Assembly (NCBI GenBank): GCA_025353725.1
Contig: JANXOF010000002.1
Span: 1 to 64,000, forward strand
Direction of reading: 5' to 3'
Origin: Polyangiaceae bacterium
GTDB taxonomy: Bacteria; Myxococcota_A; Polyangia; Polyangiales; Polyangiaceae
Length of the DNA: 64,000 bases
Part shown: piece after piece, positions 53,061-64,000 of the stretch
How the letters are laid out: each line of letters begins with the position of its first letter
How positions within the stretch are numbered: the first letter of the stretch is position 1
Notes under the pieces: model-generated
Seen by the model: the letters and a program-made list of their open reading frames with translations, nothing else
Told to the model about the DNA's origin: nothing
Databases searched by the model: none
Program-made: the position numbers and the translations under genes

Positions 53061-54404
53061 ATGTCCCTCCGAAATCGGCTTGCGCGTCTTCCGGCAGGCA
53101 AGTTCGGCGAATCGTCGATGTTTGGTATCGAACCGCCAATATCCGTAGTCCCACCCGCCGCGGCGGTTCCGGCGCGCTCGATGACCCCCGTGACCGCAGA
53201 CTTGCCCGTCGCGCGATCCGTGCTGGACGATCTCCGCGGCCGAATGGAGGTGATGTTGACGCGTTCGCGCCGCGAGTCGGCGAGCGATTTTGAGCCTGCG
53301 ACTGCGGCTCACTATCCTGAACTCCCGTTTCGCGTGGAACACACGGCCCTCGGTCCGCTTCACGTGCGCACGGTGAAGCTTGGCGGCGACCACCGCGTGG
53401 GTCGCATCCCGGTCGTGGGTGCGCGTACCGCCTCGAACGAACTCCTGGCCCTCCTCGCGCTCGACCCGCGTCTCGCGTCCTGCGAGCCTTCATCTGCGCT
53501 TTACCTCGACACGGAGACCACGGGCCTCGGGCCGGGTGCAGGAACGGTCGCCTTTCTCGTGGGCCTCGCTTATTGGGACGAAAGCGAAGGTCTTGTCTGC
53601 GAGCAGCTTCTCGTCCGCCAGCTCGGGGAAGAGGCGCCGCTTCTCGCGCGCGTCGCCGAGCGGATCCGAGCCGCGTCGATGCTCGTGACCTTCAACGGGA
53701 AGAGCTTTGACTTGCCCGTGCTGCGCGCGCGGTTCGTGATGGGCCGAGCCGCGTTTCCCGCCGAGCCCGGGCATCTCGACCTCGTGCACGTCGCACGTCG
53801 TCTTCACAAGGGGCGCGGTTTCGGTGCGCGCCTCGGTACCGTCGAGCGCGAGGTCCTCGGTTTCGTCCGCGAAGACGACGTCCCGTCGAGCGAGGTCAGT
53901 GCCTGTTACCTGCACTTTCTCCGGACCGGAGACACGCGCTCGCTTCTCAAAGTCGTCGACCACAACCTTTGGGATGTGGTGTCGATGGCCGCTCTCGTGG
54001 CGCTTTACGGCGAGCCCCTCGAGGCCTCGCAGCTTCATGCGGAAGATCTGGTGGGCGTCGCGCGCACGCTCCGACGTGCCGGTCAGAACGAGCGCGCGCA
54101 ACGAGTGGTTGAGACCGCGCTCGAGCGCGGGGCAGGAGCTGCGGCGATCCGCGCGCGTGCCGAAATAGCAAAATCCCGCGGCGATAAGGCCCGCGCTCTC
54201 GCAGACTTCGAGTCTCTCGCGGCGTCGGTCGACGACCCGAGCGTGCGGTTGGAGCTCGCGAAACTCTACGAACATCACGCGAAAGACGCGGTGCGCGCGC
54301 TGGCCGTCGTCGAGGCAGGCACGGGCGAAAAAGAAGAGAGGCTCGCCCACCGTGCGGCTCGGTTGACGCGGAAGGTGGGCGAGAAGAGCTACAAACTGTG
54401 GTAA
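53061..54404 (+). CDS. YprB-type DEDD exonuclease domain protein with TPR-like C-terminus
   Basis: 447 residues. The RNase H-like exonuclease domain spans about 140-320: ALYLDTETTGLGPGAGTVAFLVGLAYW (exo I DxE), LVTFNGKSFDLPVLRARF (exo II), and VDHNLWDVVSMAAL (exo III). This is the YprB family, exonucleases often linked to DNA repair or RecQ helicases. Residues 335-447 are helical with TPR-like units (RAGQNERAQRVVETALERGAG; KSRGDKARALADFESLA). A short 4-base gap separates it from leuS, so co-transcription is likely. Confidence 0.85.
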   Translation: MSLRNRLARLPAGKFGESSMFGIEPPISVVPPAAAVPARSMTPVTADLPVARSVLDDLRGRMEVMLTRSRRESASDFEPATAAHYPELPFRVEHTALGPLHVRTVKLGGDHRVGRIPVVGARTASNELLALLALDPRLASCEPSSALYLDTETTGLGPGAGTVAFLVGLAYWDESEGLVCEQLLVRQLGEEAPLLARVAERIRAASMLVTFNGKSFDLPVLRARFVMGRAAFPAEPGHLDLVHVARRLHKGRGFGARLGTVEREVLGFVREDDVPSSEVSACYLHFLRTGDTRSLLKVVDHNLWDVVSMAALVALYGEPLEASQLHAEDLVGVARTLRRAGQNERAQRVVETALERGAGAAAIRARAEIAKSRGDKARALADFESLAASVDDPSVRLELAKLYEHHAKDAVRALAVVEAGTGEKEERLAHRAARLTRKVGEKSYKLW

Positions 54405-54407
54405 TTC

Positions 54408-57131
<2,724 letters not shown>

Positions 57132-57132
57132 G

Positions 57133-57657
57133 GTGCGTTCGGTCGTCGTTCTCTCGCTTTTCATGGCGGCGTGCGGATACGCACCGCTGCACGGGCATGG
57201 CGGGGCCGCCTCCGAACGATTCCACGTTCATCTTGACGTTTCCAAGGTGCCTGACGCCGTCGCGAGCGATGACGTTCTCGTCGGCGCCCGCGAAGAGCTC
57301 GCACGGTTCGGTGCGCTTGCCTCGGGGCAGGGCTATCCGCGGGTCGAAATCGAGGTGCTTCGTGCGGACGAAGCGAGTGAAGGCATAGCCGCCGTCCGCG
57401 ACGCGGAGGGCCGCTTGCGGCCGCAAAGCCGTGCCGCGCGCACCGGTATCGTCGTCCGAGCGTGGCTCGCTCGCACGCCTGGAGCCGCGCGCGAAAGGGA
57501 CACCGGGGACCTTCGCGTCGTCGAAAGCGCGTCGGTGGCGTCCGATGCTCGCGAGGCCGCCCTGCGCTCCTCCGACGCGCTTCGAGGCGTCGCTCGGCGT
57601 GCGGGGCAACGTCTGGCCGCTCGAATTCTCGGTTTCCCCTCGCCGAGCGACGATTAG
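57133..57657 (+). CDS. LptE-like LPS-assembly lipoprotein
   Basis: 174 residues, GTG start one base after the leuS stop. Lipoprotein signal with the LptE-type CGYAPL (Cys14), then a small alpha/beta core (RFHVHLDVSKVPDAVASDDVLVGAREELARFG; RVEIEVLRADEASEGIA). The sequence is divergent from E. coli LptE. LptE plugs LptD and assists LPS insertion into the outer membrane. The leuS-lptE order is conserved in E. coli (leuS-rlpB), which supports the call. Confidence 0.72.
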   Translation: MRSVVVLSLFMAACGYAPLHGHGGAASERFHVHLDVSKVPDAVASDDVLVGAREELARFGALASGQGYPRVEIEVLRADEASEGIAAVRDAEGRLRPQSRAARTGIVVRAWLARTPGAARERDTGDLRVVESASVASDAREAALRSSDALRGVARRAGQRLAARILGFPSPSDD

Positions 57658-57755
57658 CCGACTGCACACTGCACGCACAGAGTAGGCGCGGTCGTGCTCG
57701 TTCCTCGAGGCCAGAAGAGGAACGTAGGACCCCCGGCCTGTGCTAGAGTCGGAGT

Positions 57756-58412
57756 GTGATAATTACCGTGGGGTGCGCTGGTTTTCCTGTTCCTGCGACG
57801 CGGTACTTCAAGGAGTTTCTCTTCGTCGAGATCCAAGAAACGCATCACGCGCTCCCCGGTATGGGGACCATCCGCCGCTGGCGTCGTGAGGCTCCCGAGG
57901 GGTTTGTTTTCGCCATGCTCGCGCCGCGGGAGATCGGCCAAGAGGGCTTCCGGGAGGGGAAGGTCGTCGAAACGGCCCTCACAACGCTCCTCGACGTCGG
58001 TAAAGAGCTCGATTCGAAGATTGCGGTGTTCGTTTCGCCGTCGGATCTTGTCTCGAACCGAGCGAACAAGGCCGCGGTAAAAGAGTTTCTCAGCGGCGTG
58101 CGGAAGACGTTCGACCGCGTGGTATGGGAGGCGCCTCAGAGTTGGGACGCAGACGAGGCGGCCTCGCTCGCCGCGGACGCGAAGGTCGTCGTCGCGCGCG
58201 ATCCGCTTCTGCACGGCGTCACGGATGCGCCCGTCGCGTACTACCGTTTGGCCGGCCCGGCAGGGCACAAGAGCCGCTACGAGGACCCCGCCATTGAGAG
58301 GCTCGCGCTCCTCGCGAGCGAGGCGAAGCACAAAGACGCGACTTACGTCTTCACGAACGTCGATATGTTCGCCGACGCGAAGCGATTCAAGAAAGCAATG
58401 AAGCTCGCTTAA
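57756..58412 (+). CDS. DUF72 (YecE-like) protein
   Basis: 218 residues, GTG start. DUF72 features: TVGCAGFPVPATRYFKEFLFVEIQETHH, TIRRWRREAPEGFVFAMLAPREIGQEGF, then the C-terminal strand DAPVAYYRLAGPAGHKSRYEDPAIERLA. TIM-barrel fold; biochemical role unknown. It is cytoplasmic. A clear hairpin terminator follows, 15 bases after the stop. Confidence 0.88.
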   Translation: MIITVGCAGFPVPATRYFKEFLFVEIQETHHALPGMGTIRRWRREAPEGFVFAMLAPREIGQEGFREGKVVETALTTLLDVGKELDSKIAVFVSPSDLVSNRANKAAVKEFLSGVRKTFDRVVWEAPQSWDADEAASLAADAKVVVARDPLLHGVTDAPVAYYRLAGPAGHKSRYEDPAIERLALLASEAKHKDATYVFTNVDMFADAKRFKKAMKLA

Positions 58413-58426
58413 TCGGTTAACGCGAA

Positions 58427-58456
58427 AAGGGGCCAACCGAGTTCGGTTGACCCCTT
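58427..58456. terminator. Bidirectional intrinsic terminator between convergent genes
   Basis: AAGGGG-C-CAACC-GAGTTC-GGTTG-A-CCCCTT forms a stem with one mismatch, between the DUF72 gene and the Cys-rich lipoprotein gene. T-rich sequence follows on the plus side (CTTT), and on the minus side the arm continues into TT. Confidence 0.75.
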
Positions 58457-58469
58457 CTTTCCAATCAGA

Positions 58470-59012
58470 TTACTTCGTGCACTCTTTGTTCGCCTTGTCG
58501 GCGCCGCAGGTGAAGATTGCGTCGTATGCCTTGACGACTGAGTCTTGCGTTAGAGCTTCGCAGTCTTTTTCGCACAGCTTGATCTTCGCGTCGTCGGTTT
58601 CCGGAGTGCCGTCTTTCTTGGTGCGGCAGGTGTCAGTACACCGAGCGAAGGCGTTGCAATCGTCTGTCCCGCGCGCGCCAGCGGGGTCCGCCTTGAGGAC
58701 GATGTCGAAGCAGGTCTTGCTCTCGGCGCAACACACTTCGTTGAGCTTCGACTGGCAAATCGCACCGAAAAAGACCACGTCCGTGGCTTGCTTGCTTCCC
58801 GCGCACACGGCCGCGGGCGGCGCGGCGTCCGGGTTACCCGCGTCAGACTGCGGAGTCTCCCCTCCGGAATCCGCCTTCGGCTTGACCGTGCCGCTGTCCG
58901 TGTTGTCGACGGTACCGCTCGTCACGGTGCAGCCCGCGAAAACGAGACTGCCAGCGGCGAACGCCGAAAGGGCAAAGACCGAAACCGCAGTCAACTTGGC
59001 GCTCATCGTCAT
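58470..59012 (-). CDS. Cys-rich lipoprotein with DAG-type linker, unknown function
   Basis: 180 residues from the ATG at 59012, with GGAGG 8 bases upstream; a longer frame from 59087 is not favoured. Lipoprotein signal ending LVFAGC. A linker (TVTSGTVDNTDSGTVKPKADSGG; SDAGNPDAAPPAA) precedes a C-terminal Cys-rich domain (AICQSKLNEVCCAESKTCFD; CNAFARCTDTCRTKKDG; LCEKDCEALT; TCGADKANKECTK), with about a dozen Cys forming probable disulfides. The shape is common among myxobacterial surface lipoproteins. Confidence 0.75.
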   Translation of the reverse strand: MTMSAKLTAVSVFALSAFAAGSLVFAGCTVTSGTVDNTDSGTVKPKADSGGETPQSDAGNPDAAPPAAVCAGSKQATDVVFFGAICQSKLNEVCCAESKTCFDIVLKADPAGARGTDDCNAFARCTDTCRTKKDGTPETDDAKIKLCEKDCEALTQDSVVKAYDAIFTCGADKANKECTK

Positions 59013-59218
59013 GACACTAACCTCCACGTGGGCTCTCGCCCGTTCAAGTTCACACGTCGCCCTGCAGCGCCCAAGCGCGCAGGTCAAAAGCCTTAGCGAA
59101 GGTTAGACGGCCACGAGGCTTCGTGCTTCACCCTCGGCGCTCTCCATATCTTCGATGGGCCACGATAACGGCTCACGCGCGCCAGTGACAAGCTCCTGCA
59201 AGCTATGGAACGCCGTTT

Positions 59219-60844
59219 TTAAACGAGGCTCGAGCTAGGCTGCGCGGTCACGACCGACTTTCGCCGCACGAAGCTCGCGTACCCTAAACCGAGCGCGAGC
59301 AACCACCACGGGGCGTCGCCTACGCGCTCGTAGACCGTGTGGCTGCGCATCCACCGCACCTCACCTTGCTGCGCCTCGGCTACAAACGTCTTCGTGTGGG
59401 TGACGACGCCGCCCATCGGGTCGACGATTGCCGACACGCCGCTATTCGTACTTCGCACGAGAAACCGTCGGTGCTCGATCGCCCGGAATTTCGCGAGTGC
59501 GAGATGCTGCCACGGCTCGTTCGTGTCGCCAAACCAGGCGTCGTTCGTGAGGTTCACGAGCAGCTCCGGGTTGGCGTGCGCCACCATGTGATTGGTGAAC
59601 GCGGGAAGGATGTCTTCGTAACAGACGAGGACAGAAATCGCGTGTTTCTTCCCTTTGATGTCGAGCTCCACGGGGTCGAACGACGTGCCTTTCGAGAAGC
59701 GGCCGCTGTGCGGAGACCACGCGTAGAGAATCGGGAAATCGTCGCCGAACGGGAGGTACTCGCCGAACGCGAGGAGGTACTGCTTGTCATACCGCCCGAC
59801 GACGTCGCCCTTGTCGTTGGTCGCGATGGCCGTGTTGAACCACCGCTCGCGATCGGGGTCGGCGCGGAACAGCACGGCGCCGAAGATCGCGGGAACGCCT
59901 AGCTTTCCGGCGAATCGCTCACGGTAGAACGGCGTCTTCATACCCATGTCTTCGGGCACCGAGAACGTGACGGCCGACTCGCTCCACACCACGAAGTCGA
60001 CGCCCTTGTCGCGGAGCTCTTGGGTCATCGCGACGTGCCTTCGCAGTCCTTCGCCTGGCTTTTCGCGCTTCTGCATCAAGCCCATATTGCCTTGGACGTA
60101 TCCGACCTGCGCCGGCTCCGCGGCGGCGACTTGCGCTTTGACCATCGCGATGCGGACGGCGCCAAAGAGCAGCGCGCCGACCAGCGAAAGCACCCCCACG
60201 CCAAGGACTTTTCGGTTCGCTTCGCTCGAGGCCAGGCGCGCGCGGAGCGGCTCCGCAACAGCCATGTTGACGGCGACGAGGACAAGTCCGACGAGGATCG
60301 GCCCGCCCAGCTCGGCTAGCTGCATGAGCACCGGCACGTTGTGAACCGTGGCGGCGTAATACCAGGGGAAAAGGAGAGGGAACACGAGCTCGCTCGTTGC
60401 GAAGGCCGCCGCGAAAACGACGGGAACAGGCCAACTACGGTTCGCCGCACGGCCGTAAGCCCACCCCATAAACGCGAGCCGAAGCGCTTGGTACGCGCAA
60501 ATGATCACCACGAACACGAGGCACAGCGCAGTCGGGAACCCGCTGAACGTTTTGAGCATGTTCAGCAGCCAATAGAAGCCGCCCAAGTTCATCGCGAGGC
60601 CCGTGAGAAACGCGAGCCACATCGCGCGTTTCGTCGTTTGACCGTGCAGAACGACGTACAGCGGTACGAGGCACACGAAGCTGAGCCACCACTGGTCAAA
60701 GCCTGCGAACGCCACAAAGTAGAGAACGCCGCTGAGTACCGCGCCGGCCTCCGCCAATTTGCCAGCCACGAGCGGAGGTCGCGCCTGGCTCGACGTTGTC
60801 ATGCGCGCTCCAGCCACCCCCACCACCCCGTTCGGGTCGCTCAT
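59219..60844 (-). CDS. lnt: Apolipoprotein N-acyltransferase
   Basis: 541 residues. About seven N-terminal membrane helices, then a nitrilase-fold domain from about residue 245. Catalytic residues: Glu in VVWSESAV, Lys in YDKQYLLAFGEYLPFG, Cys in ISVLVCYEDI. It adds the third acyl chain to the N-terminal Cys of lipoproteins in the inner membrane, which is needed for LolCDE-dependent sorting. The window codes for many lipoproteins. Its start overlaps the parvulin gene stop by 1 base (TAATG), giving a three-gene operon. Confidence 0.93.
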   Translation of the reverse strand: MSDPNGVVGVAGARMTTSSQARPPLVAGKLAEAGAVLSGVLYFVAFAGFDQWWLSFVCLVPLYVVLHGQTTKRAMWLAFLTGLAMNLGGFYWLLNMLKTFSGFPTALCLVFVVIICAYQALRLAFMGWAYGRAANRSWPVPVVFAAAFATSELVFPLLFPWYYAATVHNVPVLMQLAELGGPILVGLVLVAVNMAVAEPLRARLASSEANRKVLGVGVLSLVGALLFGAVRIAMVKAQVAAAEPAQVGYVQGNMGLMQKREKPGEGLRRHVAMTQELRDKGVDFVVWSESAVTFSVPEDMGMKTPFYRERFAGKLGVPAIFGAVLFRADPDRERWFNTAIATNDKGDVVGRYDKQYLLAFGEYLPFGDDFPILYAWSPHSGRFSKGTSFDPVELDIKGKKHAISVLVCYEDILPAFTNHMVAHANPELLVNLTNDAWFGDTNEPWQHLALAKFRAIEHRRFLVRSTNSGVSAIVDPMGGVVTHTKTFVAEAQQGEVRWMRSHTVYERVGDAPWWLLALGLGYASFVRRKSVVTAQPSSSLV

Positions 60845-61551
60845 TACTCGGTGCGCTGAATGACGTGGAAACCGAACGGAGTTTCGACGATGTCTGAGAT
60901 TTGCCCGACGTCGAGCGCGAAGGCAACTTGGTCGAAGGCGCCGACCATCTGGCCTTTACCGAAACGCCCAAGCGATCCGCCGCGTGAGCCGGCATTTGGC
61001 TCGTCGGAGTATTCGACGGCGAGGCGGCCGAGATCGGCGCCTGCTTTTGCGCGCTTGAGCACCTCCTCGGCAAGACCGAGCGCTTGCTCGCGTGAACGAA
61101 GGGTCGACTTTCCGGCCCGGTCCGACCCCATCCACTGAATCAACACATGCCTCGCGCCGATCTTTTTCGGCGTACGCGCCTGCGGGCTCGTTTCGACGGC
61201 GTTTTCGCGGATTGCCTGCGCTTGCGTGCTGGTTTCGACAGTGTTTTCTCGGGTTGTCGGCACCTCGACCGATGCTTTCGAGAGCTCTCGCCCTCGGGGC
61301 GCCTTCGGTGCATCGCTCGGTGGGCTCGACGGTGGGTCGCTTTCACGGGGCGAGACGCCCTCCGCACCTTTTGCCGCGCTGGCGGAAGCGCTCGGCGTTA
61401 CCGCTCGTCCTGCCGAACTGCATGCCGCCGAACTGCACGCCACAACGAGCAGCGCGAGGCAGCCTTGCGAGACGACGAGCAACGCGTAGGAGCCCTTCGT
61501 AACCACGCCCCGCACGCGATGGCGCAAATCGCTCGAGCGGCGATCGCTCAT
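60844..61551 (-). CDS. Parvulin-type peptidyl-prolyl isomerase, membrane- or lipid-anchored
   Basis: 235 residues. N-terminal hydrophobic signal ([22 protein letters not shown]), likely a lipoprotein; then a disordered Ser/Pro/Glu-rich segment of about 75 residues. The rotamase domain has [40 protein letters not shown] and [12 protein letters not shown], the parvulin signature. It assists folding of outer membrane or periplasmic proteins. The ATG at 61551 overlaps the upstream FKBP stop by 4 bp; its stop overlaps the lnt start. Confidence 0.9.
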   Translation of the reverse strand: MSDRRSSDLRHRVRGVVTKGSYALLVVSQGCLALLVVACSSAACSSAGRAVTPSASASAAKGAEGVSPRESDPPSSPPSDAPKAPRGRELSKASVEVPTTRENTVETSTQAQAIRENAVETSPQARTPKKIGARHVLIQWMGSDRAGKSTLRSREQALGLAEEVLKRAKAGADLGRLAVEYSDEPNAGSRGGSLGRFGKGQMVGAFDQVAFALDVGQISDIVETPFGFHVIQRTE

Positions 61552-62123
61552 TTTTTCTTCACCTCGAGCAACTCGACCTCAAAGATGAGCGTGGCGCTCG
61601 GCGGAATGACCGGTGGCGACCCGCGAAGTCCGTAGCCCAGGCTGGGAGGAATCGTGAGCTTGCGCTTGCCGCCGACCTTCATTCCCGCGACGCCTTGGTC
61701 CCACCCCTTGATGACGTTTCCCGCTCCGAGCACGAACTCGAAGGGTTGATTACGCTTTTTCGAGCCGTCAAACTCTTTGCCGTCTGTGAGCGTGCCCAGG
61801 TAATGGACCTTGACGGAATCGCCTGCTTTCGCCTCGGTTCCCTTGCCGACAACAAGGTCCTTTATCTCGAGCTTTTCGTTCGTGGGCGGGGCCTCCGCGG
61901 GCTTTGCGGGCTCGGCGGCCTTGGCCGACGCACTCGCGGCAGCGCTGGCCGCCGCCGCTTTACTCGCCTCAAGGGCCTCGGCCGCTGCATTGGGCGATTC
62001 GTGGATCATCGGCTCCTCTTTCGGAGGCTCGGTCAGCTTGGAACAGCCGGTCGAGCCAACTCCGATGAGTGCCGAAGAAGCGAACGTGAAACAAGCAAGC
62101 AACCCAAAGCGGTTAGACGCCAT
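61548..62123 (-). CDS. FKBP-type peptidyl-prolyl isomerase lipoprotein
   Basis: 191 residues. Lipoprotein signal with lipobox STGC (Cys about 27), then a Lys/Ala-rich linker (residues 45-80), then an FKBP domain (about 82-190) with [56 protein letters not shown] and [18 protein letters not shown]. These are the key FKBP active-site residues. It is the first gene of the operon with the parvulin and lnt, and probably folds secreted proteins. Confidence 0.92.
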   Translation of the reverse strand: MASNRFGLLACFTFASSALIGVGSTGCSKLTEPPKEEPMIHESPNAAAEALEASKAAAASAAASASAKAAEPAKPAEAPPTNEKLEIKDLVVGKGTEAKAGDSVKVHYLGTLTDGKEFDGSKKRNQPFEFVLGAGNVIKGWDQGVAGMKVGGKRKLTIPPSLGYGLRGSPPVIPPSATLIFEVELLEVKKK

Positions 62124-62183
62124 CGAGGCGCGACCCTAACCTCCCCCCCGAGAAAGTAAAGGTTTTGCTAGAGTCGAGTTCTC

Positions 62184-63407
62184 TTGGCCCGCGTGCTCCA
62201 CATCGAAGACGACCCACGCAACCGCTTGCTCGTCCGCAAGTTGCTTTCGACCGACGGTCACGAGGTCATTGACGCGGCCGACGGACTCGAAGGCGTTCGG
62301 CTCGCGATCGCGCTTCGACCTGACATCGTGCTCGTCGACCTCAATATTCCGGGTCTTGACGGTTTCGAGGTCACGCTACGGCTTCGTACCGAGGCTTCGC
62401 TCAACGGCGTTCCCATTGTTGCCATTACGGCCGAAGGCGATCGTGAAACGAGCTTTGCCGTCGGTTGCGACGGGTTCATGCAAAAGCCCATCGACGCGCG
62501 CAATTTCGCGAAACAGGTGGCGGGGTTCATTGGCGGCCAGCGTGAGCGCATGGCGTCGATTCTCGACGTCACGGGCGAGCGATTGAGGCAGCAAAGCGGG
62601 CGAATCGTCGCGCACCTCGAGGAAAAAGTCGCGGAGCTCTCCGCCGCGAATGACAGGCTCCGTGAGATGGAGCGCTTGCGAACGGAGTTTTACCGCAACG
62701 TTTCACACGAACTTGCGACGCCGCTCACGCCGATTGTGGGCTACCTCCGGATGCTCATGGATGAGGAGCTTGGCGAAACTAGCAAGCCGCAACGCAAAGC
62801 GCTTCGCGCGATGGACGACTGCGTGCGCCGGCTCCGCACGCAACTCGATAACCTCATCGACGTGACCGGTCTCGAGACCGGGAAGATGCGCTTTTTTCAC
62901 AAAGAGTACGATTTTCTCGACACCGTACGCCGCGCCATCGCGTGGCACGCCGACGCGTTTGCAGAGCGCAAGTTAACCGTTTTGGAGGAATTGCCGCGTG
63001 GGCCTTTGCCCGGTTACGGCGATAGCGATCGCTTGGGTCGGGCTATCTCGCAGCTCCTCGACAACGCGGGCAAGTTCGCGCCCGAGGGCGGTATCGTCGG
63101 CGTGATGGTGCAGCCTCACGACGGCACCTATGAGCTTGTCGTTGCGGACACGGGGCTCGGCGTTCCGCCGGAGCGAGCCGAGCGCGTGTTCGACCCGTTT
63201 TTTCAAGTCGACGGCTCGGCCACGCGGGCCCACGGAGGGACCGGCGTAGGGCTCGCTATCGCGCGCCGCGTCGCACGCGGGCTCGGCGGTGACGTGAAGC
63301 TGCTCGCCGATGGGGCAACCATTGAGGGCATGTTTTTGGGCGGCGCGGCCTTCGCGCTTTCAGTCGCCAAGCGGGCCCCCACGCTTGTCGTCGACGCGCC
63401 GCTCTGA
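62184..63407 (+). CDS. Response regulator-histidine kinase hybrid protein
   Basis: 407 residues, TTG start. Receiver domain 1-118 (VLHIEDD; phospho-acceptor D52 in VDLNIPG; K101 in MQKPID). A helical linker follows, then the histidine kinase core: H175 in FYRNVSHELATPLTPIVG, N-box DNAGKFAPEGG, DTGLGVPP, and GGTGVGLAIA. No sensor or membrane segment, so cytoplasmic; it works from an N-terminal receiver to a C-terminal kinase, an inverted arrangement relative to classic hybrids. The stop overlaps the start of the cysteine desulfurase by 1 base. Confidence 0.92.
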   Translation: MARVLHIEDDPRNRLLVRKLLSTDGHEVIDAADGLEGVRLAIALRPDIVLVDLNIPGLDGFEVTLRLRTEASLNGVPIVAITAEGDRETSFAVGCDGFMQKPIDARNFAKQVAGFIGGQRERMASILDVTGERLRQQSGRIVAHLEEKVAELSAANDRLREMERLRTEFYRNVSHELATPLTPIVGYLRMLMDEELGETSKPQRKALRAMDDCVRRLRTQLDNLIDVTGLETGKMRFFHKEYDFLDTVRRAIAWHADAFAERKLTVLEELPRGPLPGYGDSDRLGRAISQLLDNAGKFAPEGGIVGVMVQPHDGTYELVVADTGLGVPPERAERVFDPFFQVDGSATRAHGGTGVGLAIARRVARGLGGDVKLLADGATIEGMFLGGAAFALSVAKRAPTLVVDAPL

Positions 63408-64000
63408 TGGGCGTCTACCTCGATTGGAACGCGACGACGCCGCCTCTGCCTGAGGTGCTCGACGCCATGCATGACGTGGCCGCACGCGCATGGGGCAATC
63501 CGTCGAGCATTCACTCGGCGGGCCGCGCGGCGCGCGCTGCGGTGGAGGACGCTCGTGCGGCGGTCGGCCTGCTTGTCGACGCCGACCCGCGTGACGTGTT
63601 GCTGACCGGAGGCGGGACCGAGGCGAACAACATTGCGCTTCGTTCGGCGTTTCCTGACGTTGTCGCGGAGCCGCGTTGGCTTCTCACGAGCCGTCTCGAG
63701 CACGCTTCTGTCACTCGGGTGGCCGAGGCGCTCGAGCGCGAGGGGAGAGCGCGCGTACGCTGGTTGCGTGTCGAGCCTTCGGGGGTGATTGACCTCGCCG
63801 ATGTCGAACGTGCGCTCGCGGAGACGCGCCTCGCCGTCGCGCTCGTCACGGTGCAAGCCGTCAATCATGAGACAGGCGTTCTGCAACCCGTTCGCGAAGT
63901 GGTCGCGCTGGCGCGTGCGGCAAAGGCACGCGTGCATGTCGATGCCGTGCAGGCGTGGGGAAAGGTCGACACCAACGCGGTCGCCGACGCCGACACGGTA
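63407..64000 (+). CDS. Cysteine desulfurase (NifS/IscS family), 3' end outside window
   Basis: The frame runs from the ATG at 63407 to the window edge (198 residues seen). MGVYLDWNATTPPLPEVLDAM, then GNPSSIHSAGRAARAAVEDAR, LLTGGGTEANNIALRSAF, and LVTVQAVNHETGVLQPV with VHVDAVQAWGK are the PLP fold signatures of this family. The PLP Lys and active-site Cys are beyond the edge. It supplies sulfur for Fe-S clusters or thio-modification. The TGATG junction with the kinase gene suggests translational coupling. Confidence 0.9.
   Translation, partial: MGVYLDWNATTPPLPEVLDAMHDVAARAWGNPSSIHSAGRAARAAVEDARAAVGLLVDADPRDVLLTGGGTEANNIALRSAFPDVVAEPRWLLTSRLEHASVTRVAEALEREGRARVRWLRVEPSGVIDLADVERALAETRLAVALVTVQAVNHETGVLQPVREVVALARAAKARVHVDAVQAWGKVDTNAVADADTV

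Overview
The window looks like a chromosomal segment of a myxobacterium (Myxococcota, probably a Polyangia-type relative). The reasons are GC-rich DNA with frequent GTG/TTG starts, many lipoproteins with Asp/Ala/Gly-rich linkers, Cys-rich secreted proteins with CGNxVIEPGE-type motifs, a MYXO-CTERM-like tail on a matrixin, a Ser/Thr kinase with a DUF4388-type C-terminus, and several predicted c-type cytochrome lipoproteins. This taxonomic call is an inference from protein style; there is no rRNA here. No tRNA, rRNA, CRISPR array, insertion sequence, prophage or plasmid origin was recognised. Housekeeping genes are mixed with lineage-specific envelope genes.

Layout. 1-1.1 kb: tail of an unknown gene, then an ArsR regulator/SRPBCC pair reading leftward behind a palindromic start region. 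1.3-5.7 kb: a YceI-like protein facing a four-gene leftward operon (TonB-like-linker membrane protein, DUF3570 beta-barrel, diheme lipoprotein, CX4CH lipoprotein), which could form an outer-membrane electron conduit. 5.9-16.2 kb: acyl-CoA carboxylase beta subunit, a lipoprotein with a His/Cys dyad like that of clan CD peptidases, GlnRS fused to a YqeY/GatB-type tail, DUF1003, HtpG, and a HARE-HTH/Mrr-like protein. 16.5-20.7 kb: Fur-family regulator, CPBP protease, a Tat-type lipoprotein related to superoxide reductase, a Cys-rich lipoprotein and a matrixin. 20.8-30.7 kb: GlnE, DUF2752, a second CPBP protein, a response regulator with an HD-GYP domain, GuaB, LipB, DUF2062 and a TPR protein.

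30.8-43.5 kb is rich in secreted hydrolases and cytochromes: a heme-motif lipoprotein, an S9 peptidase like plant glutamyl endopeptidase, an M4 metalloprotease, an M23 peptidase, a lipoprotein with a Thr-Glu microsatellite, a metallophosphatase fused to a four-CxxCH domain, and a multidomain Ser/Thr kinase. 43.5-46.3 kb: RlmB, PyrF, a coiled-coil membrane protein, and a free-standing biotin carrier protein that may serve the distant carboxylase subunit. 46.3-52.7 kb: small lipoprotein, VanY-type peptidase, a two-CxxCH lipoprotein, a decayed C-terminal gene remnant, a sulfatase-modifying-factor-like lipoprotein and a DUF4874/DUF4832 lipoprotein.

53-64 kb is mainly housekeeping: YprB-like exonuclease with TPR-like tail, LeuRS, an LptE-like lipoprotein (the leuS-lptE order is conserved in proteobacteria), DUF72, a bidirectional terminator, a Cys-rich lipoprotein, an overlapping operon of FKBP lipoprotein, parvulin lipoprotein and Lnt, a response regulator-histidine kinase hybrid, and a cysteine desulfurase cut by the window end. 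The common theme is envelope biogenesis: lipoprotein maturation (Lnt), folding (two PPIases), LPS assembly (LptE) and a large set of lipoprotein clients, several with heme motifs.
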